A program made the translations under genes and the position numbers. From contig NZ_JOFS01000002.1 in the NCBI RefSeq assembly GCF_000719285.1, positions 62,001 through 126,000 on the forward strand: 64,000 nt of DNA. The letters run 5' to 3'. Of this stretch, positions 41,626 through 52,183 are shown piece after piece. Numbering within the stretch: position 1 is the first letter of the stretch; each line of letters opens with the position of its first letter. Below the pieces are notes generated by a model. The model made no database searches and was not told where the DNA came from. It saw only the letters and a program-made list of their open reading frames with translations. The stretch is from Streptomyces bicolor (GTDB taxonomy: Bacteria > Actinomycetota > Actinomycetes > Streptomycetales > Streptomycetaceae).

Positions 41626-42872
41626 GCCTTCCGCCCCCCTCCCTCGCCCTCCTGCTCGGCGTGCGTGCGGTCGGACCGGGCGACCTCCAGCTCGTGCTGG
41701 GCCTCCAGCGCCTCCAGCCGGTCGGCCTCCAGCAGCTCGTGCACGGAGTTCATGAGCGTCTCCATGTCGACGACGCCCGTGTACTCGCCGCGCCGCCCGG
41801 TCACCGCCACCCGGCCCGCGCTGTCCGTCAGCACCGCCTCCAGCGCGTCCCGCAGGGTCGCGTCCCGGGTCACCGTGTCGTGCACGAGCGTGCCCGCCCG
41901 CGCCAGCGAACCCTTGGCCCGCATCATGTCGCCGCGCCTGAGCCACTTGTACGGCCGCCGGCGCCGGTCGAGCAGCAGGACCTCGTTCGTCCCGCTCGCC
42001 CGCAGCCGGTTGAAGATCTCCTGGAGCGGGTCGTCGACGCCGGCCGTCGGATAGTCGGTGATCTCCACATCCCGTACCCGGGTCAGGTTCAGCCGCTTCA
42101 GCGCCGCACCGGCCCCGACGAACCCCGAGACGAAGTCGTCCGCCGGGTTGGTCAGGATCGCTTCCGGGGTGTCGAACTGCGCGATGTGCGACCGCTCGCG
42201 CAACACGGCGATACGGTCACCGAGCTTGATCGCCTCGTCGAAGTCGTGCGTGACGAAGACGATCGTCTTGTGCAGCTCGTGCTGGAGTCTGATCAACTCG
42301 TCCTGGAGATGATCGCGGGTGATCGGGTCGACCGCCCCGAACGGCTCGTCCATCAGCAGGACCGGGGGATCCGCCGCCAACGCCCGCGCCACCCCCACCC
42401 GTTGCTGCTGACCGCCGGAGAGCTGGCGCGGATAGCGGCCGTGGAACTCGCCCGGGTCGAGGCCGACCAGGTCGAGCAGCTCCTCCACCCGGGAGCGGAT
42501 CCGCGGCTTCGGCCAGCCGATCATCTTCGGTACGAGTGCGATGTTCTGCGCGACCGTCATGTGCGGGAAGAGCCCGGCGGACTGGATCGCGTAGCCGACC
42601 TTGCGGCGCAGCTTCACCGGGTCGATGTCGGTGACGTCCTCGCCGCCGATGCGGATGCGGCCACCGGTCGGCTCGATCAGCCGGTTGATCATCTTGAGCG
42701 TGGTCGACTTCCCGCAGCCCGACGGTCCGACGAAGATGACCACCTCGCCCGCCTTGATCTCCATGCTCACGTTGTCCACGGCCGGCTGCGGATTGCCGGG
42801 ATACCGCTTGGTCAGGTTCTCCAGCTCGATGGAGGCGCCGTGATCGCCGTCCTCATGGCTTGTCTCAGACAC
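41622..42872 (-). CDS. Glycine betaine-type ABC transporter ATPase with CBS domains
   Basis: 416 residues. Walker A is GPSGCGKST, the signature LSGGQQQRVGVARAL, Walker B VLLMDEPFGAVD and the switch His in VFVTHDFDEA. The C-terminal ~150 residues form two CBS domains (SLARAGTLVHDTVTRDATLRDALEAV), which in OpuA-type systems sense ionic strength. An acidic tail ends the protein. GTG 42872 overlaps the preceding permease by 8 bp. Powers uptake through the two flanking permeases. Confidence 0.9.
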   Translation of the reverse strand: MSETSHEDGDHGASIELENLTKRYPGNPQPAVDNVSMEIKAGEVVIFVGPSGCGKSTTLKMINRLIEPTGGRIRIGGEDVTDIDPVKLRRKVGYAIQSAGLFPHMTVAQNIALVPKMIGWPKPRIRSRVEELLDLVGLDPGEFHGRYPRQLSGGQQQRVGVARALAADPPVLLMDEPFGAVDPITRDHLQDELIRLQHELHKTIVFVTHDFDEAIKLGDRIAVLRERSHIAQFDTPEAILTNPADDFVSGFVGAGAALKRLNLTRVRDVEITDYPTAGVDDPLQEIFNRLRASGTNEVLLLDRRRRPYKWLRRGDMMRAKGSLARAGTLVHDTVTRDATLRDALEAVLTDSAGRVAVTGRRGEYTGVVDMETLMNSVHELLEADRLEALEAQHELEVARSDRTHAEQEGEGGGRKA

Positions 42873-43512
42873 GGATCCCCCTGGGAATGGTCAGCCGTCC
42901 GAGCAGGACGTACGCCGCGTCGAACAGCAGCGCCAGGACGATGATCCCGAGCGTGCCCGCGAGCACCTGGTTGAGCGCGTTCGCGCTGCCCAGCGAGGCG
43001 AGGCCGCGGAAGATCACATTGCCGAGGCCGGGTCCGGAGGCGTACGCCGCGATCGCCGCGATGCCCATCAGCATCTGCGTCGAGACCCGGATGCCGGTCA
43101 GGATCGGCGGCCAGGCCAGCGGCAGCTCCACCCTCAGCAGCCGGACCAGGCGGGACATCCCGATGCCCCGGGCCGCGTCCACCAGCGACGGGTCGACCCC
43201 GCGCAGGCCGACGATCGCGTTGCGCACGATCGGCAGCAGCCCGTACAGCGTCAGCGCGATCACCGTGGGCGGTACGCCGAGGCCCACGACCGGGATGAGC
43301 AGACCGATCATGGCGAGCGACGGAATGGTCAGAATGGTCGACGTCGACAGGGTGGCGAGATTGCCGGCCCACCCGCTCTGATAGGTGGAGACACCGATCA
43401 GCACCCCGAGCAGGGTCGCCACGACCATGCACTGGAAGACGGCGCCGGCATGTTGGTAGGCGTCGGCGAGCAGCTGCTGGTGACGGTTGCCCAGGTACTC
43501 CCAGAAGTTCAC
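42865..43512 (-). CDS. Glycine betaine-type ABC transporter permease (first)
   Basis: 215 residues, five or six membrane helices, EAA-type loop LVDAARGIGMSRLVRLLRVELPL. It starts at GTG 43512, only 22 bp after the stop of hpdA on the same strand, so read-through from hpdA is possible. First gene of the four-gene importer. Confidence 0.86.
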   Translation of the reverse strand: MNFWEYLGNRHQQLLADAYQHAGAVFQCMVVATLLGVLIGVSTYQSGWAGNLATLSTSTILTIPSLAMIGLLIPVVGLGVPPTVIALTLYGLLPIVRNAIVGLRGVDPSLVDAARGIGMSRLVRLLRVELPLAWPPILTGIRVSTQMLMGIAAIAAYASGPGLGNVIFRGLASLGSANALNQVLAGTLGIIVLALLFDAAYVLLGRLTIPRGIRV

Positions 43513-43534
43513 AAGCGCACCAACCCCGGGTCGG

Positions 43535-45291
<1,757 letters not shown>

Positions 45292-45322
45292 GGCTGGTGC
45301 GCGACCTGTGAATTCGTAGAAA

Positions 45323-45353
45323 GCGTGCGGGCGCCACGGGGGCGCCCGCACGC
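45323..45353. terminator. 13-bp hairpin between hppD and the TPR gene
   Basis: GCGTGCGGGCGCC (45323-45335) and GGCGCCCGCACGC (45341-45353) form a perfect stem with a 5-nt loop. It lies between convergent genes and should act on both. No T-tract. Confidence 0.7.
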
Positions 45354-45435
45354 GGCTCACGGAGGGGATGGGTGAGGAGAAACTGGCGGGGCGGTGACAC
45401 GCAACGCGCTGATCGGTACGGCGGTGCTGTAGCGC

Positions 45436-46875
45436 TCACTCCCGCCCGGTCCTGCCATCCGTCTTCGGCACGTCCACCGCCGGCGGCTCCCCCAGCCCGC
45501 GCAACACCGCCTCGGCCACCGGCGCCCGCACCGGCGAGAAATGCGGATTGATCCGCAGCGCCTCCTGCAGATGGCGGCGCGCGGGCCACACCATCCCCAA
45601 CTCCCGCTCGATCATGCCCCGGTGGTACACGTACAGCGCGTTGCGCACCTTCCCCCCACGCTCCCGGTCGGTCGCCGCCCTGGCGAATTTCAGGGCCTCC
45701 TCGTCCTTGCCGGCCCGGTGCAGCGCCCAGCCCAGCGCGTCGGCCACCGCGGTGCCCGGCTGGCGGCGCCACTCGGCCCGCAGGCGGCGTACGGCGGACT
45801 CCGCGTCGCCGTGGTCGGCCTCGAAGAGGCCCAGGACGAGCTCGTCGTCGACCCCGGCGGCCGAGGCCCGCGCCACCCGCTCCCGCAGCAGGTCGTACTG
45901 CACCCGTGCCGCCTGCCCCAGCCCCAGCGACTCGTACAACTCGCCCAGTTCCAGGGCGTACTCGGGACGCGGCTGCTTGGCGAGCGCCACCCGGTACGCG
46001 TTCAGCGCCTCCGTCGTGCGGCCCAGCGCCGCCAGCGTCCGCCCCTGCCCGGCGAGCGCGGCCCGCTGGTCGGGGTCGAGGCGTACGGCTTCCTGGAAGT
46101 ACCGCAGGGCGACGTCCAAGTCGCCGCGCTCCCAGGCGAGTTGCCCGGCACGTTCGAGGTACGCCGCCCGCTCGGCGGGGGTTTGCGCCGCGGCCGCCGC
46201 GTCGGACAGCGCGGCCGCCGCGTCCTCCCGCCGGCCCCGGTCCCGGTAGACGGCCGCCGCCCACGCCTGCACCGCCGGACCGGAGTTCAGCGCGAGGAGC
46301 CGGTCCAGGGTGCGCTTGGCCGCCTTGTGGGCACCCAGTCCCGTGTACGCGTCGATCAGCTGCGGATACGTCGTCCACCGCTTGCGGTCCGTCTTCAGCG
46401 CCGCCTCGCCCCAGGTCCGCGCCGCCAGGAAGTCGCGCCGCGCGTTCGCCAGCGCCGCCATCCCGTCCAGCGCCGCGGCGTTCCTCGACCGCACCCTCAG
46501 CGACGCACGCAACGCCTTCTCCGCCTTCGGGTAGTTCTCCGGCTCCGCGGTCCGCCGCCCCAGTTCCACATACGCCGCCCCCAGCACCGCCCACGCCTTC
46601 GCGTCCCGGGGATGCGTCCGCAGGTGGGCCTCGTGTTCGTCGATCAGCACCGCCAGATCGGGCAGCGCGGCCGGCACCCCCGTCGTGACCGCGGTGAGCG
46701 CCTGCGACCCCGGCGCCGACGCGGGCGCCCGCCCCCCGCCCGACCCCCACGGCAGCAGCGTCAGCAGACCGCCGAGCACGGCACACCCCGCCACCGAGGC
46801 GATCAGCACGCGTCGCCGGACGCGCGGGCGGCGGTCCGGCGTGCCCTGTTCGTTGCGCGAGGCGTCGTTCTCCAT
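45436..46875 (-). CDS. Membrane-anchored TPR-repeat protein
   Basis: 479 residues. A basic N-terminus (RRPRVRRRV) leads into one membrane helix (residues about 25-45), so most of the protein lies outside or is anchored by a signal segment. The rest consists of tetratricopeptide repeats, e.g. AKAWAVLGAAYVELGR, AAALAGQGRTLAALGR-type units and NALYVYHRGMIERELG. Such proteins mediate protein contacts; no specific role is visible. I choose ATG 46875; GTG 46884 is the alternative. Divergent from the FAD oxidase gene. Confidence 0.8.
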   Translation of the reverse strand: MENDASRNEQGTPDRRPRVRRRVLIASVAGCAVLGGLLTLLPWGSGGGRAPASAPGSQALTAVTTGVPAALPDLAVLIDEHEAHLRTHPRDAKAWAVLGAAYVELGRRTAEPENYPKAEKALRASLRVRSRNAAALDGMAALANARRDFLAARTWGEAALKTDRKRWTTYPQLIDAYTGLGAHKAAKRTLDRLLALNSGPAVQAWAAAVYRDRGRREDAAAALSDAAAAAQTPAERAAYLERAGQLAWERGDLDVALRYFQEAVRLDPDQRAALAGQGRTLAALGRTTEALNAYRVALAKQPRPEYALELGELYESLGLGQAARVQYDLLRERVARASAAGVDDELVLGLFEADHGDAESAVRRLRAEWRRQPGTAVADALGWALHRAGKDEEALKFARAATDRERGGKVRNALYVYHRGMIERELGMVWPARRHLQEALRINPHFSPVRAPVAEAVLRGLGEPPAVDVPKTDGRTGRE

Positions 46876-46984
46876 GGCGCTCACTGTGCGTGAAAGGCGG
46901 CGTCAATACGACGACCACACCCGCCTTACTGCGGCTGCCGTACACGGGGTTCACACCGATGGCCCCGGGTGTCACGCTGTGATC

Positions 46985-48385
46985 ATGAGCCGTATCGAAG
47001 CCGCACCCGACCAGGCCCGGGGTGACCTCACCGAGCGGCTGCTCGCGGGCCTGCCCGCCGAGGCCGTCCTGACCGACCCCGACGTCACCGCCTCCTACGC
47101 CAACGACATGGCGAGCTTCTGCCCGGCCGGCGCCCCCGCCGTGGTCGTGCTGCCGCGCACCGTCGAAGAGGTCCAGCACGTCATGCGCACCGCCACCGAA
47201 CTGCGCGTCCCGGTCGTGCCGCAGGGCGCCCGCACGGGCCTGTCGGGCGGCGCCAACGCCTCCGACGGCTGCATCGTGCTGTCCCTGACCAGGATGGACC
47301 GCATCCTGGAGATCAACCCGGTCGACCGGATCGCGGTCGTCGAACCCGGCGTGATCAACGCGGCCCTGTCCCGCGCGGTGACCGAACTGGGCCTGTACTA
47401 CCCGCCGGACCCGTCCAGCTGGGAGATGTGCACGATCGGCGGCAACATCGGCACCGCCTCCGGCGGCCTGTGCTGTGTGAAGTACGGGGTGACGGCCGAG
47501 TACGTCCTCGGCCTCGACGTCGTCCTCGCCGACGGACGCCTGATGTCCACCGGCCGCCGTACCGCCAAGGGCGTCGCCGGATACGACATGACGCGCCTCT
47601 TCGTCGGCTCCGAGGGCTCGCTCGGCATCGTCGTACGGGCCGTCCTGGCGCTCAAGCCGCAGCCGCCGCGGCAACTGGTCCTGGCCGCCGAGTTCGCGTC
47701 CGCGGCCGAAGCCTGCGACGCGGTGTGCCGGATCATGGCCGGCGGGCACGTCCCGTCACTGCTCGAACTGATGGACCGTACGACGGTCAAGGCCGTCAAC
47801 GACATGGCGAACATGGGACTGCCGGAGACGACCGAGGCCCTCCTCCTGGCCGCCTTCGACACCCCGGACCCCGCTTCCGACCTCGCCGCCGTGGGCGCGC
47901 TGTGCGAGACGGCCGGCGCCACCCAGGTGGTCCCGGCGGACGACGCGGCCGAGTCCGAACTCCTCCTCCAGGCACGGCGGTTGTCCCTGACCGCGCTGGA
48001 GGCGGTGCGCGGCGTGACGATGATCGACGACGTGTGCGTGCCCCGGTCCCGGCTCGGCGACCTCATCGAGGGCGTCGAGCGGATCGCCGAGAAGCACCAG
48101 CTCACCATCGGCGTCGTCGCCCACGCCGGCGACGGCAACACCCACCCGACCGTGTGCTTCGACGCGACCGACCCCGACGAGTCCCGGCGCGCCCGCGAGT
48201 CCTTCGACGAGATCATGGCCCTCGGCCTGGAACTCGGCGGCACGATCACCGGCGAGCACGGCGTGGGCGTGCTGAAGAAGGAGTGGCTGGCGCGCGAGAT
48301 CGGCCCGGTCGGGATCGAGATGCAGCGGGGGATCAAGCAGGTCTTCGACCCGCTGGGCATTCTCAACCCGGGCAAGCTGTTCTGA
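46985..48385 (+). CDS. GlcD-type FAD-linked oxidase (glycolate/D-lactate oxidase family)
   Basis: 466 residues. The FAD-binding PCMH domain includes VPVVPQGARTGLSGGA and CTIGGNIGTASGGLCCVKYG; the C-terminal domain has VVAHAGDGNTHP (metal-binding His region) and GGTITGEHGVGVLK, ending in FDPLGILNPGKLF. This pattern fits FAD-dependent oxidation of 2-hydroxy acids such as glycolate or D-lactate. No GlcE/GlcF partners are adjacent, so it is probably a single-subunit enzyme. Confidence 0.88.
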   Translation: MSRIEAAPDQARGDLTERLLAGLPAEAVLTDPDVTASYANDMASFCPAGAPAVVVLPRTVEEVQHVMRTATELRVPVVPQGARTGLSGGANASDGCIVLSLTRMDRILEINPVDRIAVVEPGVINAALSRAVTELGLYYPPDPSSWEMCTIGGNIGTASGGLCCVKYGVTAEYVLGLDVVLADGRLMSTGRRTAKGVAGYDMTRLFVGSEGSLGIVVRAVLALKPQPPRQLVLAAEFASAAEACDAVCRIMAGGHVPSLLELMDRTTVKAVNDMANMGLPETTEALLLAAFDTPDPASDLAAVGALCETAGATQVVPADDAAESELLLQARRLSLTALEAVRGVTMIDDVCVPRSRLGDLIEGVERIAEKHQLTIGVVAHAGDGNTHPTVCFDATDPDESRRARESFDEIMALGLELGGTITGEHGVGVLKKEWLAREIGPVGIEMQRGIKQVFDPLGILNPGKLF

Positions 48386-48408
48386 CCCGGCCTTCCGTCC
48401 CGTACGGC

Positions 48409-48822
48409 TCACTGGGCGAGCAACTGGTCGAGCGCGTCGTCGATCCCCAGCTGCTCGCCCTCGGTCCCCGGGGGCACCATCCGCAACGTCCGCTCCAGCC
48501 AGGCCGACACCGGGGCCGCCGGTGCCTCCAGCAGCGCGTCCCCGTCCGGCGAACTCAGCGCCATCAGCACGACGCTGCGCCCCTCGACCTTCGTCGGCCA
48601 CACCCGCACGTCCCCGTGCCCGCACGGCCGGAACACGCCCTCGACGAGCAGGTCGCGGGAGAAGGTCCAGTACACGGGGTGCTCGGAGTTGATGTGGAAC
48701 GTGATGTGCACGGCGTACGGATCGTCGCTGTGATAGCTCAGCCGAGCCGGCACGGCGACACCGCGCTCCGGCGACAGGACGAGCCTCAGCTCCAGTTCGC
48801 GCTCGATGACGGTGCAGTGCAT
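48409..48822 (-). CDS. ssgG: SsgA-like sporulation/cell-division protein (SALP family)
   Basis: 137 residues, the normal SALP length. Family blocks are SYHSDDPYAVHITFHINSE, WTFSRDLLVEGVFRPCGHGDVRVWP and VVLMALSSPDGDALLEAP. SALPs are found only in morphologically complex actinomycetes and guide septum placement during sporulation. Gene order points to SsgG, which in S. coelicolor affects correct septum positioning. It confirms a spore-forming actinomycete. Confidence 0.88.
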   Translation of the reverse strand: MHCTVIERELELRLVLSPERGVAVPARLSYHSDDPYAVHITFHINSEHPVYWTFSRDLLVEGVFRPCGHGDVRVWPTKVEGRSVVLMALSSPDGDALLEAPAAPVSAWLERTLRMVPPGTEGEQLGIDDALDQLLAQ

Positions 48823-49096
48823 GGCGTGGATGTCCTCTCCCGTGTCGTGTGCGGGCCCTGGGGCGGGCCCGTACGAGTGGAGAGGGCATAGGGGGACGGA
48901 TCATTACGCGGGTTCGCGAAGATTTTTTCCGGGCCTGTTCCCGCACCTGCTTTCGCGGCGTTCCGTTCCTTGTGAAGTACGTGTACGAGGTTGCCCGGAA
49001 AGGGGTGGGTCCTGCGGGACCGGCGGTGCTTGTTGCGTGCGTCTGATAGATGTGGAGGCCCCCAATAGACCCTCGAGCAGATACCGGACGACGGAC
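48823..49096. promoter_or_regulatory. Divergent region ssgG / RDD gene
   Basis: 274 bp. AT-richer patches (GAAGATTTTTTCCGG near 48917, GTGAAGTACGTGTACG near 48971) mark likely promoters, but I cannot define paired hexamers. Open frames here do not look coding. Confidence 0.4.
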
Positions 49097-50707
49097 ATGA
49101 GCGCCCCAACCCCGGCCCCCGGTGACGACAGGCCCCGCGAAGGGTATTACCCGGACCCGTCCATTCCTGGATATGTCCGGTACTGGAACGGCGCCTCCTG
49201 GGTGCCGGGCACCAGCCGTCCGGCACCGACGGACGGCGAAACGCTCGCCCCGCCGCCGGGCACGCAGCCGGACCGGCCCGCGGCCGCCGCGGTCACCCCT
49301 GCCACCCCGGACACGCCTGCCGCCCCGGCCGCCTCGGTCGAGGAGACGGGCCCGCACTTCTTCGACGAGGAGCCGGCCCAGGAACCCGCATCGGACGGCG
49401 GCCCGCACGGCAACCGTCCCGAGCCGGCGTCCGCCTGGGGCGCCGACCCCTCGCGCCAGTCCGGCTTCGGCGGCGACCAGGACCACCGCGTCTCCTGGGG
49501 CGCCCCGCAGGGCGCCGACCCGCGCGCGGCGGCCGCCCGGCCGGAGGGCCACGCCGCCCGTACGGACGGCACGGCGGGGAACCCGCCCGCCGGGCCGGAC
49601 ACGGATTCCGCAAGCCTCGCCTCCGGCGACACGTTCATGATCCGCCGGCCCGTCGCGGGGGCCGCGGGAGCACCGTCCGCCGGCACGTCCGGGCAGGCCA
49701 CTCCGCACATCCCGAACCCCGCGGGCCCCGCGCCCGTCGACGGCACCATGGCCATCCGCGCGCTGTCCCCGCGCACGGGGCAGCAGGGCGGGGCGGCCGG
49801 GGCGCAGGCCGGGAGCACGGGCGCGTCCGCCGGCCCGGGCGCCGCGCGTCCGGACGCGGACCGCCCCCCGGCGGCCGGCGCCCCGCAGGGCCCCGGCTTC
49901 GGCGCCGGGAAGGCCGCCGCCGAGCGTGCCGCGGGGGCCGAGGCGCAGGCTCAGGCGGGCGCTCAGGCCTCTGCCGGCACCGCGGGGGCGGCCGCCCCCG
50001 CGACGGGTCCCGCGGGCCCGCAGCAGGCCTCCCCGGGCGTCCCCCAGCAGGGCGGCCGGCAGCCCGTGGCCGCCGCGTCCCAGGCGCCCATGACGGCCGG
50101 GCCCGGTGGCGGCCAGTCGTCCTGGGCCCAGCAGGTCCACCGGCTCGCGGGTGACGACCAGCCGGTCGCCCCCTGGAAGCCCCCGGTCGAGGACCTCTTC
50201 CAGGCCGCCGCGCGGCGTCAGGCCTCCGCCCGGCCCGCGAACCTCGGCAAGCGGCTGGCGGCCCGGATGCTGGACAACTTCGTGGTGGCCGCCGTCACCT
50301 CGGCCGCCGCCGTGCCGTTCGGCATCAAGGCGATCGACCATGTCAACGGGAAGATCGACGAGGCCAGGCTCTCCGGCGAGACGGTCACCGTGTGGCTGCT
50401 GGACGGCACGACGTCGGTGTACCTGGGCATCATCCTGGCCGTCCTGCTGCTGGTCGGGCTCGTCTACGAGGTCCTGCCCACCGCCAAGTGGGGCCGCACG
50501 CTGGGCAAGAAGCTGCTCGGCCTGGAGGTGCGGGACATCGAGGCCCACGAGCCCCCGGAGTTCGGCGCGGCCCTGCGCCGCTGGCTCGTCTTCACCATCC
50601 CCAACCTGCTCGTCATCGGCGTGGTCGGCGTGGCGTGGTGCCTGTTCGACCGGCCCTGGCACCAGTGCCTGCACGACAAGGCGGCACGCACGTTCGTCGC
50701 CGGCTGA
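49097..50707 (+). CDS. DUF2510 plus RDD-domain membrane protein with long low-complexity linker
   Basis: 536 residues. The N-terminal DUF2510 motif is GYYPDPSIPGYVRYWNGASW (about 16-35). Residues about 50-370 are Ala/Pro/Gly-rich and probably disordered. The RDD domain (about 375-535) has two or three membrane helices and ends in FDRPWHQCLHDKAARTF, a hallmark of the family. DUF2510 is a small Trp-rich domain common at the ends of actinobacterial membrane proteins. Function unknown. A second RDD gene follows 153 bp downstream. Confidence 0.82.
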   Translation: MSAPTPAPGDDRPREGYYPDPSIPGYVRYWNGASWVPGTSRPAPTDGETLAPPPGTQPDRPAAAAVTPATPDTPAAPAASVEETGPHFFDEEPAQEPASDGGPHGNRPEPASAWGADPSRQSGFGGDQDHRVSWGAPQGADPRAAAARPEGHAARTDGTAGNPPAGPDTDSASLASGDTFMIRRPVAGAAGAPSAGTSGQATPHIPNPAGPAPVDGTMAIRALSPRTGQQGGAAGAQAGSTGASAGPGAARPDADRPPAAGAPQGPGFGAGKAAAERAAGAEAQAQAGAQASAGTAGAAAPATGPAGPQQASPGVPQQGGRQPVAAASQAPMTAGPGGGQSSWAQQVHRLAGDDQPVAPWKPPVEDLFQAAARRQASARPANLGKRLAARMLDNFVVAAVTSAAAVPFGIKAIDHVNGKIDEARLSGETVTVWLLDGTTSVYLGIILAVLLLVGLVYEVLPTAKWGRTLGKKLLGLEVRDIEAHEPPEFGAALRRWLVFTIPNLLVIGVVGVAWCLFDRPWHQCLHDKAARTFVAG

Positions 50708-50860
50708 GCCGTCGGCCGGACGGCATCCCGGGGGGCTGCCGTACGTCCGTCCTACGCCTGTCGTGGGGTCGGCCCATGAGGCGAACGGCCCGGACGATTC
50801 CGTACTCCGGACGGCCCCGTGCCGGATGCGATGCCGCGGGGTTCGCGGTCGACTCGGGCC

Positions 50861-51508
50861 ATGAGCAGTGAACCGCCTCCCGGCTCCGGTCAGCCGCCCC
50901 CGGAAGACGACCCGTTCAGGAAGCAGCCCCCGCCGCCCGGGGGCTCGGGTTCGCCGTACGGCGATCAGCCGCCGTACGGCAGCCAGCCACCGCCGCCCTA
51001 CGGCGGTGGCGGTGATCCGTACGGCGGCGGCGGTTATCCCACCGACCCGCTCGCCGGGATGCCGCCGCTCGCCGACAGCGGCAAGCGCACGCTGGCGCGC
51101 ATCATCGACATGATCCTCGTGGGCGTCGTCGTCTGGCTGCTCACATGGGGATTCGGCGTCACCGAGTACGACATGAACACCGACGAGGTGGAGTACGGCA
51201 AGTCCGTCGTGCAGTCGGTGGTCGCCGCCGTGCTCTTCATGGGCTACGACACCGTCCTGACCGCCAGGACGGGGCAGACGCTCGGCAAGAAGCTGCTCAA
51301 CATGCGGGTGGCCAACCTCGACAACGGCGCCACACCGTCCGTGCAGGCCTCGCTGACCCGGGCAGCGGTGCTGTGGATCCCGTTCGCGTTCTGCTGCGCC
51401 TGTTTCTGGACCGCGATCTGCGGCGGCTGGAGCTTCTTCGACAAGCCCTACAAGCAGGGCCTGCACGACAAGTCGGCGAAGACGGTGGTGGTCAGCACCA
51501 GCGGCTGA
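50861..51508 (+). CDS. RDD-family membrane protein with Pro/Gly-rich N-terminus
   Basis: 215 residues. The first ~70 are Pro/Gly/Tyr-rich (QPPPPYGGGGDPYGGGG pattern). The RDD domain follows with Arg/Asp landmarks (RTLARIIDMILVG), three hydrophobic helices, GQTLGKKLLNMRVANLDNG and the ending FFDKPYKQGLHDKSAKTVVV. It parallels the preceding gene. Role unknown; some RDD proteins are ion or small-molecule transporters. Confidence 0.82.
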   Translation: MSSEPPPGSGQPPPEDDPFRKQPPPPGGSGSPYGDQPPYGSQPPPPYGGGGDPYGGGGYPTDPLAGMPPLADSGKRTLARIIDMILVGVVVWLLTWGFGVTEYDMNTDEVEYGKSVVQSVVAAVLFMGYDTVLTARTGQTLGKKLLNMRVANLDNGATPSVQASLTRAAVLWIPFAFCCACFWTAICGGWSFFDKPYKQGLHDKSAKTVVVSTSG

Positions 51509-51536
51509 CGCACGCCGGGACCGCGCAACAGGTGCG

Positions 51537-51791
51537 TCAGGACTGGGTCAGCACGGGTTCCTCGGTCTGTTCCCGGTCCACGGCGGGCTTGCGCACCGTC
51601 ACCACGCGGGACTTCTTCGGCATGGGCACCGTCATGGCGACCAGCAGCCCGAGCAGGAGCGCCGCGACGGCGATGACCGCGATCCCCACGCCCGAACTCG
51701 TCTGGGACAGCAGCAGCATGGCGAGCGTCGAGAAGATCACGGTGCACGAGCCGTAGGCGAGCTGTGCGGCAGTCGGACGAGGCATGATCAT
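51537..51791 (-). CDS. Small two-helix membrane protein
   Basis: 84 residues with two hydrophobic segments (YGSCTVIFSTLAMLLLS and VGIAVIAVAALLLGLLVAM) and a basic C-terminal tail ending in a Glu-rich stretch. ATG 51791 has GAGGA 4 nt upstream; ATG 51785 has better spacing. Convergent with the RDD gene. I recognise no family. Confidence 0.65.
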   Translation of the reverse strand: MIMPRPTAAQLAYGSCTVIFSTLAMLLLSQTSSGVGIAVIAVAALLLGLLVAMTVPMPKKSRVVTVRKPAVDREQTEEPVLTQS

Positions 51792-51899
51792 CGTGTCCTC
51801 GGATTCGGGGGTGCACGGGGGGCTTCGGCCTGGCTTTCCGCCGACGTCCGGGCGTTCCGCCATCCGACTCTAACCGCGTGCATGCCCGAGGGGAACAAA

Positions 51900-52183
51900 C
51901 CGTAAGCGTGACCTAACCAACAGTGCCGGAGCATGGGGGGCGCACTGGTTCATACCGTCCACCAAGTGGACGGGAGCACGCGCCCGTTGGGGGAGAGTGG
52001 TTGTCCGTTAAATGAACATTGACTCCGCATAGTGCACTTGACCTGTTCAAGTCAAGGTCTGTTTTTTCTGGTTAACCTCTAGTCAAATGTCGTCACTTGA
52101 CTACACGCGTTGATCAGGCGCGCGCGGACCCTCCATGACCAGGACCCTTCATTCCGCGCGCCCAAACGCGGGGGAGGAAGCAA
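51900..52183. promoter_or_regulatory. Upstream region of the M6 protease with TTGAC inverted repeats
   Basis: Two inverted repeats stand out: ACTTGA-CCTGT-TCAAGT (52036-52052) and AGTCAA-ATGTCGTCAC-TTGACT (52081-52102). Between them lie GTTTTTTCTGGTTAACCT and a possible -10 TAACCT (52073-52078). The repeats probably serve a regulator. GGGGGAGGAAG ahead of GTG 52184 is a strong ribosome site. Confidence 0.55.

Noticed and set aside
48849..49046. 65-residue plus-strand frame between ssgG and the RDD gene
   Set aside because: No ribosome site, no recognisable sequence, and lies in the AT-richer divergent promoter region.
47756..51466. A 1236-residue minus-strand open frame across the oxidase, ssgG and RDD genes
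   Set aside because: It spans several well-supported genes on both strands and shows no domain; codon-bias shadow.
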